Assembly: GCA_902475515.1 (NCBI GenBank)
Contig: CABSAB010000001.1
Span: 1 to 24,890 of the forward strand
Length of the DNA stretch: 24,890 nt
Reading direction: 5' to 3'
From: an uncultured Eubacteriales bacterium
Lineage (GTDB): Bacteria; Bacillota; Clostridia; Oscillospirales; Oscillospiraceae
Shown here: piece after piece, positions 16,304 through 24,039 of the stretch
Numbering within the stretch: position 1 is the stretch's first letter
How the letters are laid out: the number at the start of each line of letters is the position of its first letter
Translations under genes and position numbers: made by a program
The notes under the pieces: generated by a model
What the model was told of the DNA's origin: nothing
Database searches by the model: none
What the model saw: the letters and a program-made list of their open reading frames with translations, nothing else

Positions 16304-17365
16304 ATGACCTATCGTAATAAGCTGCTGCTGCGGCGCACATTCATCGTGCTCGGCATCATTTTTCTTGTGCTGGCTCTTGCTGCCATCATTGGCTTTACCT
16401 ATCTTGGCCGGTATGTGGTCTACACGGAAAACGGCGCATATTTCTCGTTCCATTCCCAGGAACCCCAGGTGCAGCCGTCGTCCGGCCCCCAGGTAGTGCT
16501 GGATCAGGTGGATCTGATCATGGGTGAATCCATTTCTGCCGACGAGATTCTGGGCAGTGATGATCACAACATCCCGGATACGGATGTACGCGGCGTTCTG
16601 GTGGACTATGACACCCTCCAAGCCGGGGTTTCTTTCAACGCTCTGAATATTGACACGGAAAGCTGCAATACCTTGGTACTGGAAATGCGCTCTAAGGGCA
16701 GCGAGATTTTGAACTCCGATTCTGTCCGCACACTGATCGACCGGGCAAAATCTCGCGACCTGCGGCTGATCGCTTTGATTTCCTGTTTGGATGACAGCGA
16801 ATATGCCCTGGACCATCGGGAGGATGCATTCAGCATTTCCGGCGGCGCCCTCTGGGTCAACAGCGAGGGAAACTACTATTTAAACCCCGCCAAGGATTCC
16901 GTGGTAGACTATGTGGCAGGATTCATCCATCAGCTGGCGGATATGGGCTTCCAGGAAGTAATTCTGGACAAGTTTTCTATCCCCTATAGCGACAGTATCA
17001 TTTACGATACGGGAGACTCCTCCCTGGAGGATCTTCTGATCAAAGCCTACCATGATTTGCTGGATGAGACCGTGGGAGACTGTGACATCGGGCTTTTGAT
17101 CTCAGATCCCGAGGAGGGCCATCAGGCCCTGTCCACCGCGGACCGGCTTTACGTTTTCTTCTCTGAGGGCAGCCGGGTCAGCCGCTATGCGGAGGAGCAT
17201 CCGGATCAATATGTGGTGTTCATCACTGCCTCTCATGACACCCGATTTGAGGGCTATGGCAAAATCTTTGCGGAATCCGGCGATCGCATCCGTACAACCA
17301 CTCAGGATATGCCTGAGGACACAGATCCTGAAGAAGGGGCTCCTGACGAGGAGCCTTATGAATAA
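16304..17365 (+). CDS. Membrane-anchored protein with DUF4015-like putative glycosidase (TIM-barrel) domain
   Basis: A 353-residue protein with one N-terminal membrane segment (about 12-34) after a basic start, suggesting type II anchoring with the body outside the membrane. Residues 60-330 look like a barrel domain. The stretch YYLNPAKDSVVDYVAGFI (about 191-208) followed by LADMGFQEVILDKFSIP (about 211-227) matches the strand-helix-strand pattern of DUF4015/GH-like putative glycoside hydrolases, in which a sugar-cleaving acidic residue sits at the end of the strand (Asp and Lys here). The family call is by eye and the substrate is unknown; a cell-wall or exopolysaccharide target is only a guess. 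The last 25 residues are very acidic. ATG 16304 has GAGG 8 nt upstream, 10 nt after prmA. A strong terminator follows. Confidence 0.7.
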   Translation: MTYRNKLLLRRTFIVLGIIFLVLALAAIIGFTYLGRYVVYTENGAYFSFHSQEPQVQPSSGPQVVLDQVDLIMGESISADEILGSDDHNIPDTDVRGVLVDYDTLQAGVSFNALNIDTESCNTLVLEMRSKGSEILNSDSVRTLIDRAKSRDLRLIALISCLDDSEYALDHREDAFSISGGALWVNSEGNYYLNPAKDSVVDYVAGFIHQLADMGFQEVILDKFSIPYSDSIIYDTGDSSLEDLLIKAYHDLLDETVGDCDIGLLISDPEEGHQALSTADRLYVFFSEGSRVSRYAEEHPDQYVVFITASHDTRFEGYGKIFAESGDRIRTTTQDMPEDTDPEEGAPDEEPYE

Positions 17366-17370
17366 AACAC

Positions 17371-17407
17371 AAAGCTGCTGCAAGACATGTTTCTTGCAGC
17401 AGCTTTT
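17371..17407. terminator. Bidirectional terminator between the DUF4015-like and metallophosphoesterase genes
   Basis: A perfect 15-bp stem (17371-17385 with 17392-17406), a 6-nt loop, a TTTT run on the plus side and TTTGTGTTTTATTC on the minus side. It is the strongest terminator of the window. Confidence 0.85.
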
Positions 17408-17413
17408 ATCCTG

Positions 17414-18100
17414 TTAAAATGGCAGTTTGAAGCGCCTTGGCGGTACCGGTGTGGGCATTTCCACAATGGGATGGCTCCCCGGAGGCGCAGACATGGGTAC
17501 ACCCGGATCATATTCTACGATCTTATATCCGCAGGCATTAATCATTACCGTCTCATTGTAAGGATAAATCGCCCGGCGGTCCATGGGATTTTCCCCCAGG
17601 TGCCGGTGTCCATAGAAGTGAATGGCCGGCTTATATACATCATCCACATAGCGGAAAGATTGGAAGCCCTCATGGAACAGATCCGGTCCATCTCCGAGGC
17701 CAACAGCAGGCGCATGGGTCACAAACAAGTCCAGTCCCTTGGCCCGTCGAATCTGCGGCTCCAGCCGCCTGACTTTTTTCCACATCTGGTCATCGGAATA
17801 CTCATAGGTGGTGGGATGGGGGCTTTTACATCCGCCAAGACCCATCATGCGAACGCCCTTATAGACGACAACTCGGCCGTCAATGTTCACACAGCCCTCC
17901 GGCGGTGCCTGTTCATAGCGCTTATCGTGATTCCCCGGCACATAGAACAGCGGGCAGGGGATCATCGTGACGAGAAATGACAAGTATTTTGCGGAAAGAT
18001 CTCCGCAGGAAATGATCATTTTCACATCCCGAAACCGTTCCGGATCAAAATGATCCCATATGAACTTACTCTCAATGTCGGAAACCACAAGAATCTTCAT
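17414..18100 (-). CDS. Calcineurin-like metallophosphoesterase
   Basis: A 228-residue cytoplasmic phosphoesterase with a dinuclear metal site: Asp8 (motif I SDIE), Asp34 (CGDLS), Asn57-His58 (GNHD), His129 (THAP), and His165/His167 (GHRH). Motif I has D-x-E where most of the superfamily has D-x-H, so one metal ligand is changed from His to Glu. The length fits small stand-alone phosphodiesterases; the substrate cannot be told. The C-terminal 30 residues are Pro-rich. ATG 18098-18100 has GGAGG 4 nt upstream. The gene is monocistronic, transcribed away from the WYL regulator, which may control it (inference from the divergent layout). Confidence 0.88.
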   Translation of the reverse strand: MKILVVSDIESKFIWDHFDPERFRDVKMIISCGDLSAKYLSFLVTMIPCPLFYVPGNHDKRYEQAPPEGCVNIDGRVVVYKGVRMMGLGGCKSPHPTTYEYSDDQMWKKVRRLEPQIRRAKGLDLFVTHAPAVGLGDGPDLFHEGFQSFRYVDDVYKPAIHFYGHRHLGENPMDRRAIYPYNETVMINACGYKIVEYDPGVPMSAPPGSHPIVEMPTPVPPRRFKLPF

Positions 18101-18133
18101 AAGCCCTCCACTGGGAAATGGTTAGATAGTTTG

Positions 18134-18162
18134 AGTATATCAAAAGTTTCGACAAAATGCAA
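18134..18162 (-). promoter_or_regulatory. Promoter candidate for the metallophosphoesterase gene
   Basis: On the minus strand TTGCAT (18157-18162), a 17-nt spacer and TATACT (18134-18139). The -35 lies only 9 nt from the -35 of the divergent WYL promoter. Confidence 0.6.
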
Positions 18163-18192
18163 GGGAACTGTTTGTACTTTTATGGAAACTGT
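18145..18192. promoter_or_regulatory. Three GRAACT boxes around the WYL promoter, operator candidate
   Basis: GAAACT on the minus strand at 18145-18150, GGAACT at 18164-18169 and GAAACT at 18185-18190 are each about 20 nt apart, near two helical turns. The last two extend to GGAACTGT and GGAAACTGT. They flank the -35 and -10 boxes of both divergent promoters. Autoregulation by the WYL protein is inference. Confidence 0.35.
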
Positions 18193-18200
18193 GCTACACT
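18172..18200 (+). promoter_or_regulatory. Promoter candidate for the WYL regulator gene
   Basis: TTGTAC (18172-18177), a 17-nt spacer and TACACT (18195-18200) preceded by TGC (extended -10). Confidence 0.6.
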
Positions 18201-18222
18201 AGATCAGAACGGAGGGAACAAG

Positions 18223-19185
18223 ATGCCAAAGTCCGAACATACCAAAGAAAAGCTCCTGGCCCTGATGGATATTCTGCGCCGGGAAACCGATGAAGACCAT
18301 CACCTTCCCATGCCGGAGCTCCTGCGGCTGCTAACGCAGCGGGGCATCCCGGCGGAGCGAAAGAGCCTTTACCGGGACCTTGCGCTGCTGGAGGAGGCCG
18401 GATGGGACATCCTGCGGGACCAAAAAGGCTACTATCTTGCCTCCGGTGATTTTGAACTGGCGGAGCTGAAGCTCCTGGCCGATGCGGTGCAATGCTCCCG
18501 CTTCATCACCGAGAAAAAATCCTATGAGCTTATCGGAAAGCTGGAGACACTCACCAGCCGGCACCAAGCTGTCCAGCTGCGGCGGCAGCTCCATCTGGTG
18601 GGCCGCTCCAAGACCTCCAATGAGCAGATCTACTACAATATCGACGCACTGTACCGCGCCATCAACCGGGACTGCCAGATCACATTTCACTATCTGGAGT
18701 GGCACAGTGACAAGACCCGCCGCAAACGTGAAAAGCGCTATCACGCCTCCCCTTATGGACTATGCTGGGACAGCGAAAACTATTACCTGGTAGCCCATAC
18801 GGAGCCTCGTGGAAAAACCCATTACCGGGTGGACCGCATGGCTGATATCGTCCTACTGGATACTCCCCGGGAGGCCCACGACCAATACCGGGATCTGGAT
18901 ATGGCCCAATATTCCAAGCAGGTCTTTGGCATGTTTGGCGGAGATCCCGTCAGTGTGCGGCTGCAATTCCCGGAGGAGCTGGCGGACAGCGCGGTGGACA
19001 AGTTTGGCAGCGATGTGATGATGGTCCCTCACCAGGATGGGACCTTTACCCTCTCGGCCACAGTGGCAGTATCTCCGGTATTTTTCTCCTGGGTGTTCAG
19101 TTTCGGAGGCCGGGTGAAAATTTTAGACCCGGAACCTGTTGCGCAGCAGTATCGGGACATGTGCCAAAAAGCCTTGGAGCTATAG
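18223..19185 (+). CDS. HTH and WYL-domain transcriptional regulator
   Basis: A 320-residue cytoplasmic DNA-binding protein. Residues 8-70 form a DeoR/HTH_11-like winged helix (ERKSLYRDLALLEEAGWDI is the recognition helix and wing region). The WYL domain follows at about 138-212 (FHYLEW, ASPYGLCWDSENYYLVAH, then YRVDRM). The C-terminal extension with VRLQFPEELADSAVDKFG is typical of WYL regulators. WYL domains sense nucleotides, oligonucleotides or other small ligands; the ligand here is unknown. The start is ATG 18223 with GGAGGG 6 nt upstream; the longer in-frame ATG at 18157 lies upstream of the promoter. It is divergent from the metallophosphoesterase gene, its most likely partner besides itself. 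No defence or CRISPR genes are near. Confidence 0.9.
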   Translation: MPKSEHTKEKLLALMDILRRETDEDHHLPMPELLRLLTQRGIPAERKSLYRDLALLEEAGWDILRDQKGYYLASGDFELAELKLLADAVQCSRFITEKKSYELIGKLETLTSRHQAVQLRRQLHLVGRSKTSNEQIYYNIDALYRAINRDCQITFHYLEWHSDKTRRKREKRYHASPYGLCWDSENYYLVAHTEPRGKTHYRVDRMADIVLLDTPREAHDQYRDLDMAQYSKQVFGMFGGDPVSVRLQFPEELADSAVDKFGSDVMMVPHQDGTFTLSATVAVSPVFFSWVFSFGGRVKILDPEPVAQQYRDMCQKALEL

Positions 19186-19190
19186 AAAAT

Positions 19191-19220
19191 CGGGACGGAC
19201 CATATTCGGTCCGTCCCGTT
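19191..19220. terminator. Bidirectional terminator between WYL gene and dapL
   Basis: A perfect 11-bp GC-rich stem (19191-19201 with 19208-19218) and an ATATTC loop; TTATTGTCC follows on the plus side and ATTTTCTATAG on the minus side. Confidence 0.8.
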
Positions 19221-19227
19221 ATTGTCC

Positions 19228-20442
19228 TTACCGCAGCAGCGCCACGATCCGTGCCACTGCCTCCCGGGTGTCCTCCCGGCCCCCAAAGGCCGTAACCCGG
19301 ATATACCCTTCCCCACTGGGTCCAAACCCAGCACCGGGGGTGGTGACTACACCGGCTTCTTTCAGCAGACGGTCAAAGAACGACCAGGAGTCCGTAGGAG
19401 TCTTGAACCAGACATAGGGCGAATTCACACCGCCGTAGACCGGGAGTCCCGCCTCCTGGAGCCCCTCCCGAATGATCCGGGCATTTTCCTGATAGAAGGC
19501 GATGGTCTCACGGATCTGCTTTCTTCCCGTCTCACTGTAGACCGCTTCGGCCCCCCGCTGGATCACATAAGGAACCCCATTGAACTTGGTGGTATGGCGG
19601 CGGTTCCACATGGCATTGAGGCTTTTGCCCTGACGGACCAGCTCCTTGGGCACCACCGTATAGGCACAGCGGTTCCCGGTAAAGCCCGCCGTCTTGGAGA
19701 AGCTGCGGAACTCAATGGCACAGGTTCTGGCTTCTTCCAGCTCATAGATACTGTGGGGCACGTCCGCCTCGGTGATAAACGCCTCATAAGCCGCATCAAA
19801 GAGGATGACTGCATCCTCCTGATTGGCGTAATCCACCCACTTCTGAAGCTGCGCTTTTGTGAGGGTCGTCCCTGTGGGATTGTTGGGCAGGCACAGGTAG
19901 ATCAAGTCCACATGGGTCTTAGGCAGCTCCGGCACAAAGCCATTTTCCGCCGTGGTGGGCATGTAATAGATCTTGGACCACTTCTCCTCTGCGGGGAGGT
20001 ATTCCCCTGCCCGGCCGGCCATGGCATTGGTATCCACATACACCGGATAAACCGGGTCGCAGACCGCTACGATATTATCCTTGGAGAAAATATCTCCAAT
20101 ATTGCCGCAGTCGCTTTTGGCACCGTCCGACACAAACACCTCGTCCATATCGATCCTTACGCCGTAAGGTGCATAATCCCCCTCCACAATGGCCTTCCGC
20201 AGGAAATCATACCCCTGCTCCGGCCCGTAGCCGCGGAATGTCTCCTGGGCGCCCATCTCATCCACCGCTTTGTGCATAGCCTCAATGACTGCGGGGGCCA
20301 GCGGCTGGGTCACATCACCAATGCCCAGGCGGATCAGCTTTTTCTCCGGATGCTCCGCGGAATACGCCGCCACCCGTCGGGCGATCTCCGCAAACAGATA
20401 GCTACCGGGCAGCTTCTGATAATTCTCGTTAATTTTTGCCAT
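19228..20442 (-). CDS. dapL: LL-diaminopimelate aminotransferase
   Basis: PLP enzyme that converts L-tetrahydrodipicolinate directly to LL-diaminopimelate with glutamate as amino donor, bypassing the succinylase, acetylase and dehydrogenase routes. The 404-residue protein is the normal length and shows LIRLGIGDVTQPL (36-48), FRGYGPEQGYDFLRKAI, NNPTGT, FDAAYEAFI, and the PLP-lysine segment SFSKTAGFTGNR with Lys250. The last stage of the pathway is the neighbouring dapF, whose stop codon lies 7 nt upstream of this ATG; AAGGAG within the dapF end serves as the ribosome binding site. It is last in a leftward operon ending at a bidirectional terminator. Confidence 0.96.
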   Translation of the reverse strand: MAKINENYQKLPGSYLFAEIARRVAAYSAEHPEKKLIRLGIGDVTQPLAPAVIEAMHKAVDEMGAQETFRGYGPEQGYDFLRKAIVEGDYAPYGVRIDMDEVFVSDGAKSDCGNIGDIFSKDNIVAVCDPVYPVYVDTNAMAGRAGEYLPAEEKWSKIYYMPTTAENGFVPELPKTHVDLIYLCLPNNPTGTTLTKAQLQKWVDYANQEDAVILFDAAYEAFITEADVPHSIYELEEARTCAIEFRSFSKTAGFTGNRCAYTVVPKELVRQGKSLNAMWNRRHTTKFNGVPYVIQRGAEAVYSETGRKQIRETIAFYQENARIIREGLQEAGLPVYGGVNSPYVWFKTPTDSWSFFDRLLKEAGVVTTPGAGFGPSGEGYIRVTAFGGREDTREAVARIVALLR

Positions 20443-20449
20443 TGCTATA

Positions 20450-21307
20450 TCACTCCTTGATGATTAGATGGGCCGGCAGATCGATCTCTCCATCGAATAC
20501 AAATTCCGCTGGGCCGGTCATAAAAACATGGCCAGTCTTTTCATCCCAGCTGATCCTGAGATCTCCGCCCAGAAGCTTGACCGTAGCTTCCCGCTCACAT
20601 TTTCCGCAGAGCACACCAGCCACCAGAGACGCGCAGGCGCCGGTGCCACAGGCCAGGGTCTCCCCTGCCCCCCGCTCCCAAACGCGCATCCGCAGCGTCT
20701 TCGGGTCCAGCACCTCCACAAATTCTGTATTGGTCCGCTCGGGAAACAGCGGATGGTTCTCATAGTCCGGGCCGATCTTTTCCAGCTCCAGATCCTCTGT
20801 ACGTTCTACAAACACCACCGCATGGGGGTTGCCCATCGAAACTGCCGTCATAGAGACCGTCTTCCCGTGGACCTCCACCGGCACATTCACAAAGCACAGT
20901 TCCTCTGCCCGCACAGGGATCTGTTGGGGCTCCAGGATCGGTATTCCCATATCCACACAGACAGACGCCGTCTTTCCATGCTCTAACGTCAGTTCCAGCG
21001 TCTTGATCCCCGCGGCGGTTTCCACCGTAACAGTGGTTTGATCGGTGAGTCCCCTGTCATGGGCAAACTTTCCCACACAACGGATGCCGTTGCCGCACAT
21101 CTGGGCTTCGGAGCCATCCGCATTGTACATAACCATCCGCACATCTGCGACTTCAGACGGACAAATCAGGATCAGTCCATCTGAGCCAACGCCGAAGTGC
21201 CGGTCCGAGATAAACCTTGCGGTCGCCGCGGGATCATCCACCCGTTCCGCAAAACAGTTTACATACACATAGTCGTTGCCGATACCGTGCATTTTAGTAA
21301 ATCTCAT
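20450..21307 (-). CDS. dapF: Diaminopimelate epimerase
   Basis: Cofactor-independent racemase that turns LL-diaminopimelate into the meso form used for peptidoglycan and lysine. The 285-residue protein has both catalytic cysteines: Cys71 in NADGSEAQMCGNGIRC and Cys220 in GAGETLACGTGACAS. The N terminus MRFTKMHGIGNDYVYVN is typical. The start is ATG 21305-21307 with AGGAGG 5 nt upstream; an in-frame start six codons earlier overlaps that site. It directly precedes dapL, with which it makes two successive steps of the same pathway, and follows the unrecognised membrane protein by 26 nt. Confidence 0.97.
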   Translation of the reverse strand: MRFTKMHGIGNDYVYVNCFAERVDDPAATARFISDRHFGVGSDGLILICPSEVADVRMVMYNADGSEAQMCGNGIRCVGKFAHDRGLTDQTTVTVETAAGIKTLELTLEHGKTASVCVDMGIPILEPQQIPVRAEELCFVNVPVEVHGKTVSMTAVSMGNPHAVVFVERTEDLELEKIGPDYENHPLFPERTNTEFVEVLDPKTLRMRVWERGAGETLACGTGACASLVAGVLCGKCEREATVKLLGGDLRISWDEKTGHVFMTGPAEFVFDGEIDLPAHLIIKE

Positions 21308-21333
21308 AAGGTCCTCCTGCCACAATCATACCG

Positions 21334-22344
21334 TTATGCCTGTTCTCGATCTGTTGTATGCGCCGCATCCGCCAGGAATGCTTCAAAATTATTTTGGAAC
21401 TTTTCCGCGTATTCCGTTGTATAGCCCTGTACAAAGGGATGTCCCTGGGCTGCAATGTTTGCCAAAAAGCGCTCACAGCTCTTTTGCTCCATAAAATTGA
21501 TCCGAAGCATTGTCTGATCCACCGTGTAAAGAGCAACCGGCCAGCGGTATTTGCTCACCACCATAGGCTCTGGCATCGCATAGCCCCAGATGATTTCCGA
21601 GGTCTTCAGCGCCCGGCTTCCGGGCCCCTTCGAATACCAGATATACTCGCCGACCCGCACCCGCTCGATTTGCGCCGCCTGGAAAAAGGCTTCATCCGAA
21701 ACCGAATTCCCCAGCATATTCCGCACATGGCGCTGATAACATCCGCTGAAAATTACCACCAGCTGTGCCACAAGCAGCAAAAACACCACGGCCGATGCAG
21801 CGCCCAGGATCTTGACCCAGGTCTCGGAAAAAAGTCCGACACTGTTCAGCTCGATCTGCCAGAGCGAAATATCATAGTCCGGCAACTCATACTTATCGAG
21901 GCAGTCCGCCATGTAATCCGCCATCCCATCCTCCAGCGGCTTGACGGTGCCCCGGAGCGTGCCGATCTCTGTCAGCGTATCAAGGTCGCCCAAATAGTAT
22001 TCGTGGCTCTGTTCCATGGCTTTTTCCAGCATAGCGCTGTTTTGCTCCTTACGGTCCACCACTGCCAGGTAGACATCCGGGATTGTAAGCAGATAATAGG
22101 TTTTTAATGTCTCGCTTCCGCTGTCGGATTTGGAGGACAGGCTTGCAAAGGCCACAATGACCTCGCTGGCGTCAAAGGATACATAATCGCCGGTTTTGAC
22201 ATAGGCGTCCAGGGGCTTTGGTCCTGCCAAAAGCCGCAGCAGGCCACTGCCACACAGTCCCAGCAGTACCACCAGCACCAATGCGCAGGCAATGATCCGG
22301 GGCAGCAGCCGCTTGAAGCTTTCTTTGCGCAGAATTTTATACAT
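21334..22344 (-). CDS. Two-TM membrane protein of unknown function with PH-like C-terminal region
   Basis: I do not firmly recognise this 336-residue protein; it resembles uncharacterised DUF6709-like proteins of clostridia. Membrane segments lie at about 14-40 and 176-200, with a soluble region of about 135 residues between them, probably extracytoplasmic, and a C-terminal cytoplasmic region (201-336). In the latter, EIIWGYAMPEP, ALYTVDQTML and KSCERFLANIAAQ follow the strand, strand and helix order of bacterial PH-like domains; this is by-eye inference. The start is ATG 22342-22344 with GGAG 8 nt upstream. It is first in the operon with dapF and dapL, so it may be tied to envelope synthesis by position only. 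Confidence 0.75.
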   Translation of the reverse strand: MYKILRKESFKRLLPRIIACALVLVVLLGLCGSGLLRLLAGPKPLDAYVKTGDYVSFDASEVIVAFASLSSKSDSGSETLKTYYLLTIPDVYLAVVDRKEQNSAMLEKAMEQSHEYYLGDLDTLTEIGTLRGTVKPLEDGMADYMADCLDKYELPDYDISLWQIELNSVGLFSETWVKILGAASAVVFLLLVAQLVVIFSGCYQRHVRNMLGNSVSDEAFFQAAQIERVRVGEYIWYSKGPGSRALKTSEIIWGYAMPEPMVVSKYRWPVALYTVDQTMLRINFMEQKSCERFLANIAAQGHPFVQGYTTEYAEKFQNNFEAFLADAAHTTDREQA

Positions 22345-22400
22345 AGGAATCACTCCGCTCTTCATGTCCATGGGGAATCACGTCCCTGGATATTTTCGTT

Positions 22401-22429
22401 ATTATAACAAAAAATGCGGCGAGAGGCAA
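22401..22429 (-). promoter_or_regulatory. Promoter candidate for the membrane protein-dapF-dapL operon
   Basis: On the minus strand TTGCCT (22424-22429), a 17-nt spacer and a perfect TATAAT (22401-22406). The leader is about 50 nt, too short for a lysine riboswitch. Confidence 0.7.
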
Positions 22430-22448
22430 CTGATTTCCGGGAAGGTTA

Positions 22449-22454
22449 TTGACA
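22449..22454 (+). promoter_or_regulatory. Perfect -35 box upstream of glpK, weak -10
   Basis: TTGACA is a perfect -35. No good -10 is found at 16-18 nt (GAAACT at 17); AACTAT is 19 nt and TATAGG 22 nt downstream. A promoter with a poor or long spacer may need an activator. Confidence 0.4.
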
Positions 22455-22474
22455 TTCGCGGGAATTTCGGCGAA
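22455..22474. promoter_or_regulatory. Imperfect palindrome in the glpK promoter, operator candidate
   Basis: A 20-nt inverted repeat with TTCGC and GCGAA ends and a central AATT; 8 of 10 position pairs match. It starts right after the -35 box. Binding of a regulator is inferred. Confidence 0.4.
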
Positions 22475-22505
22475 ACTATAGGAAAGACACGAAAGGAGCC
22501 TTGCC

Positions 22506-24023
22506 ATGAACGGCTATGTTCTCTCTGTGGACCAGGGGACTACCTCCTCCCGGGCCATTATCTTTGACCGAAGCGGAAGGATCGTCACCCGGGCCCAGTA
22601 TCCCATCACACAGCACTATCCCGCCCCCGGCTGGGTGGAGCACGATCCCATGGAGATCCTCTCCACGGAATTGCTCGCCATGGCGGAAGCCTTTCAAAAA
22701 AGCGGCTTGAGCCCCACAGATATTGCTGCCATCGGCATCACCAATCAACGGGAGACCACCATTCTCTGGGAAAAAGACACCGGAAAACCCGTCTGCAACG
22801 CCATCGTCTGGCAGTGCCGCCGCACCGCAGCACTGTGTGAGCAATTGAAAGCGGAGGGTGCGTCAGAGCTGGTGCTGGATAAGACCGGACTTTTGATCGA
22901 TCCCTATTTCTCCGGCACAAAAATCCGCTGGCTCCTGGACCAAGATCCCGAACTGCAAAAACGGGCCGAGCGGGGCGAAATCCTCTTTGGCAACGTAGAC
23001 TCCTTCCTGATCTGGCATCTCACCGGCGGGAAAGCCCATGTGACCGACTATTCCAATGCCTCCCGCACCATGCTGTTTGACATTGACCGACTGTGCTGGG
23101 ACCCTGAGCTGTGCGGACTTTTGAACATCCCCATGGCCATGCTGCCATCTCCGGTTCCCTCCTCCATGGTCTATGGCACCGTGGCTCCAAAGCTGCGGGG
23201 CCTGGAGATGCTGGAGGGCATCCCCATCGCCGGCTCTGCTGGAGATCAGGCGGCGGCGTTGTTTGGCCAGGGTTGCTTTACAGCCGGACAGGCCAAGAAC
23301 ACCTATGGCACCGGCTGTTTTACCCTGCTCAATACCGGAACGAACAGTGTGCGTTCCCATCAGGGACTTTTGACCTCTGTGGCCTGGAGCCTGAATGGCC
23401 AGACCACCTATGCCCTGGAGGGCAGTGCATTCAACGCCGGCTCCGCCATCCAATGGCTGCGGGACGAATGTCATATCATTGCTGCCGCCCACGAGTGCGA
23501 TGTGCTGGCGGAGTCGCTTCCCAGCAATGAGGGCGTCTACTTTGTCCCGGCCTTTACGGGGCTGGGCGCCCCCTATTGGGACGTCGATGCCAGAGGCAGC
23601 TTTTTCGGACTCACCCGGGGCTCCGGCGCCGCCCATATGTGCCGGGCTGTGCTGGAATCCATTGCCTATGAGGTACAGGACCTGGTGGCTGCCATGATCC
23701 GGGAATCCGGCACCGCCATGACAGAGCTGCGGGTAGATGGTGGCGCCAGCGTTAGCGACGTGATGATGCAGTTCCAGTCCGACATCCTGTCCCTGCCGGT
23801 GCTGCGGCCTGCCATGGTGGAGACCACCGCTGCTGGCGCGGCATTCCTGGCCGGGCTTGCCACCGGTGTCTGGAGCGGCACAGAGGAGCTGTCTACACTC
23901 CAGCAGACGGACCGCATCTTCCGGCCCATTATGCCCCAGGAAACACAGGACCATTACATCCGGTGCTGGCATGCTGCTGTGGAGCTCTCCCGGCAGTTTG
24001 GCCGCATGACTTCATCCCACTGA
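22506..24023 (+). CDS. glpK: Glycerol kinase
   Basis: FGGY-family kinase that phosphorylates glycerol to sn-glycerol 3-phosphate. The 505-residue protein is full length: phosphate 1 motif VDQGTTSSRAIIFD (8-21), ITNQRETTILWEK (78-90), NAIVWQCRRT (98-107), YFSGTKIRWLL, GSAGDQAAALFGQ (about 242-254), NTYGTGCF, and the C-terminal LRVDGGASVSDVMMQFQSDIL. The activation loop of PTS-controlled GlpK of Gram-positive bacteria carries a His phosphorylated by HPr; the matching loop here (KLRGLEMLEG, about 229-238) has none, so HPr control is unlikely. No glpF, glpO or glpD lies beside it in the window. ATG 22506 has AAAGGAG 7 nt upstream. The aminotransferase gene follows 16 nt after the stop. Confidence 0.96.
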   Translation: MNGYVLSVDQGTTSSRAIIFDRSGRIVTRAQYPITQHYPAPGWVEHDPMEILSTELLAMAEAFQKSGLSPTDIAAIGITNQRETTILWEKDTGKPVCNAIVWQCRRTAALCEQLKAEGASELVLDKTGLLIDPYFSGTKIRWLLDQDPELQKRAERGEILFGNVDSFLIWHLTGGKAHVTDYSNASRTMLFDIDRLCWDPELCGLLNIPMAMLPSPVPSSMVYGTVAPKLRGLEMLEGIPIAGSAGDQAAALFGQGCFTAGQAKNTYGTGCFTLLNTGTNSVRSHQGLLTSVAWSLNGQTTYALEGSAFNAGSAIQWLRDECHIIAAAHECDVLAESLPSNEGVYFVPAFTGLGAPYWDVDARGSFFGLTRGSGAAHMCRAVLESIAYEVQDLVAAMIRESGTAMTELRVDGGASVSDVMMQFQSDILSLPVLRPAMVETTAAGAAFLAGLATGVWSGTEELSTLQQTDRIFRPIMPQETQDHYIRCWHAAVELSRQFGRMTSSH

Positions 24024-24039
24024 AAAAGGAGCAATATTC

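Noticed and set aside
19222..20460. A 412-codon open frame on the plus strand covering dapL in full
   Set aside because: Exactly opposite a clear LL-diaminopimelate aminotransferase. The product is rich in His, Arg and Gly with no domain, as expected from the GC-rich third positions of the real gene.
22345..22400. Lysine riboswitch upstream of the dapF-dapL operon
   Set aside because: The leader from the TATAAT to the ATG is about 50 nt, far too short for an L-box.
22863..23972. A 369-codon open frame antisense to glpK
   Set aside because: Shadow of the glycerol kinase frame, with low-complexity composition and no recognisable motif.
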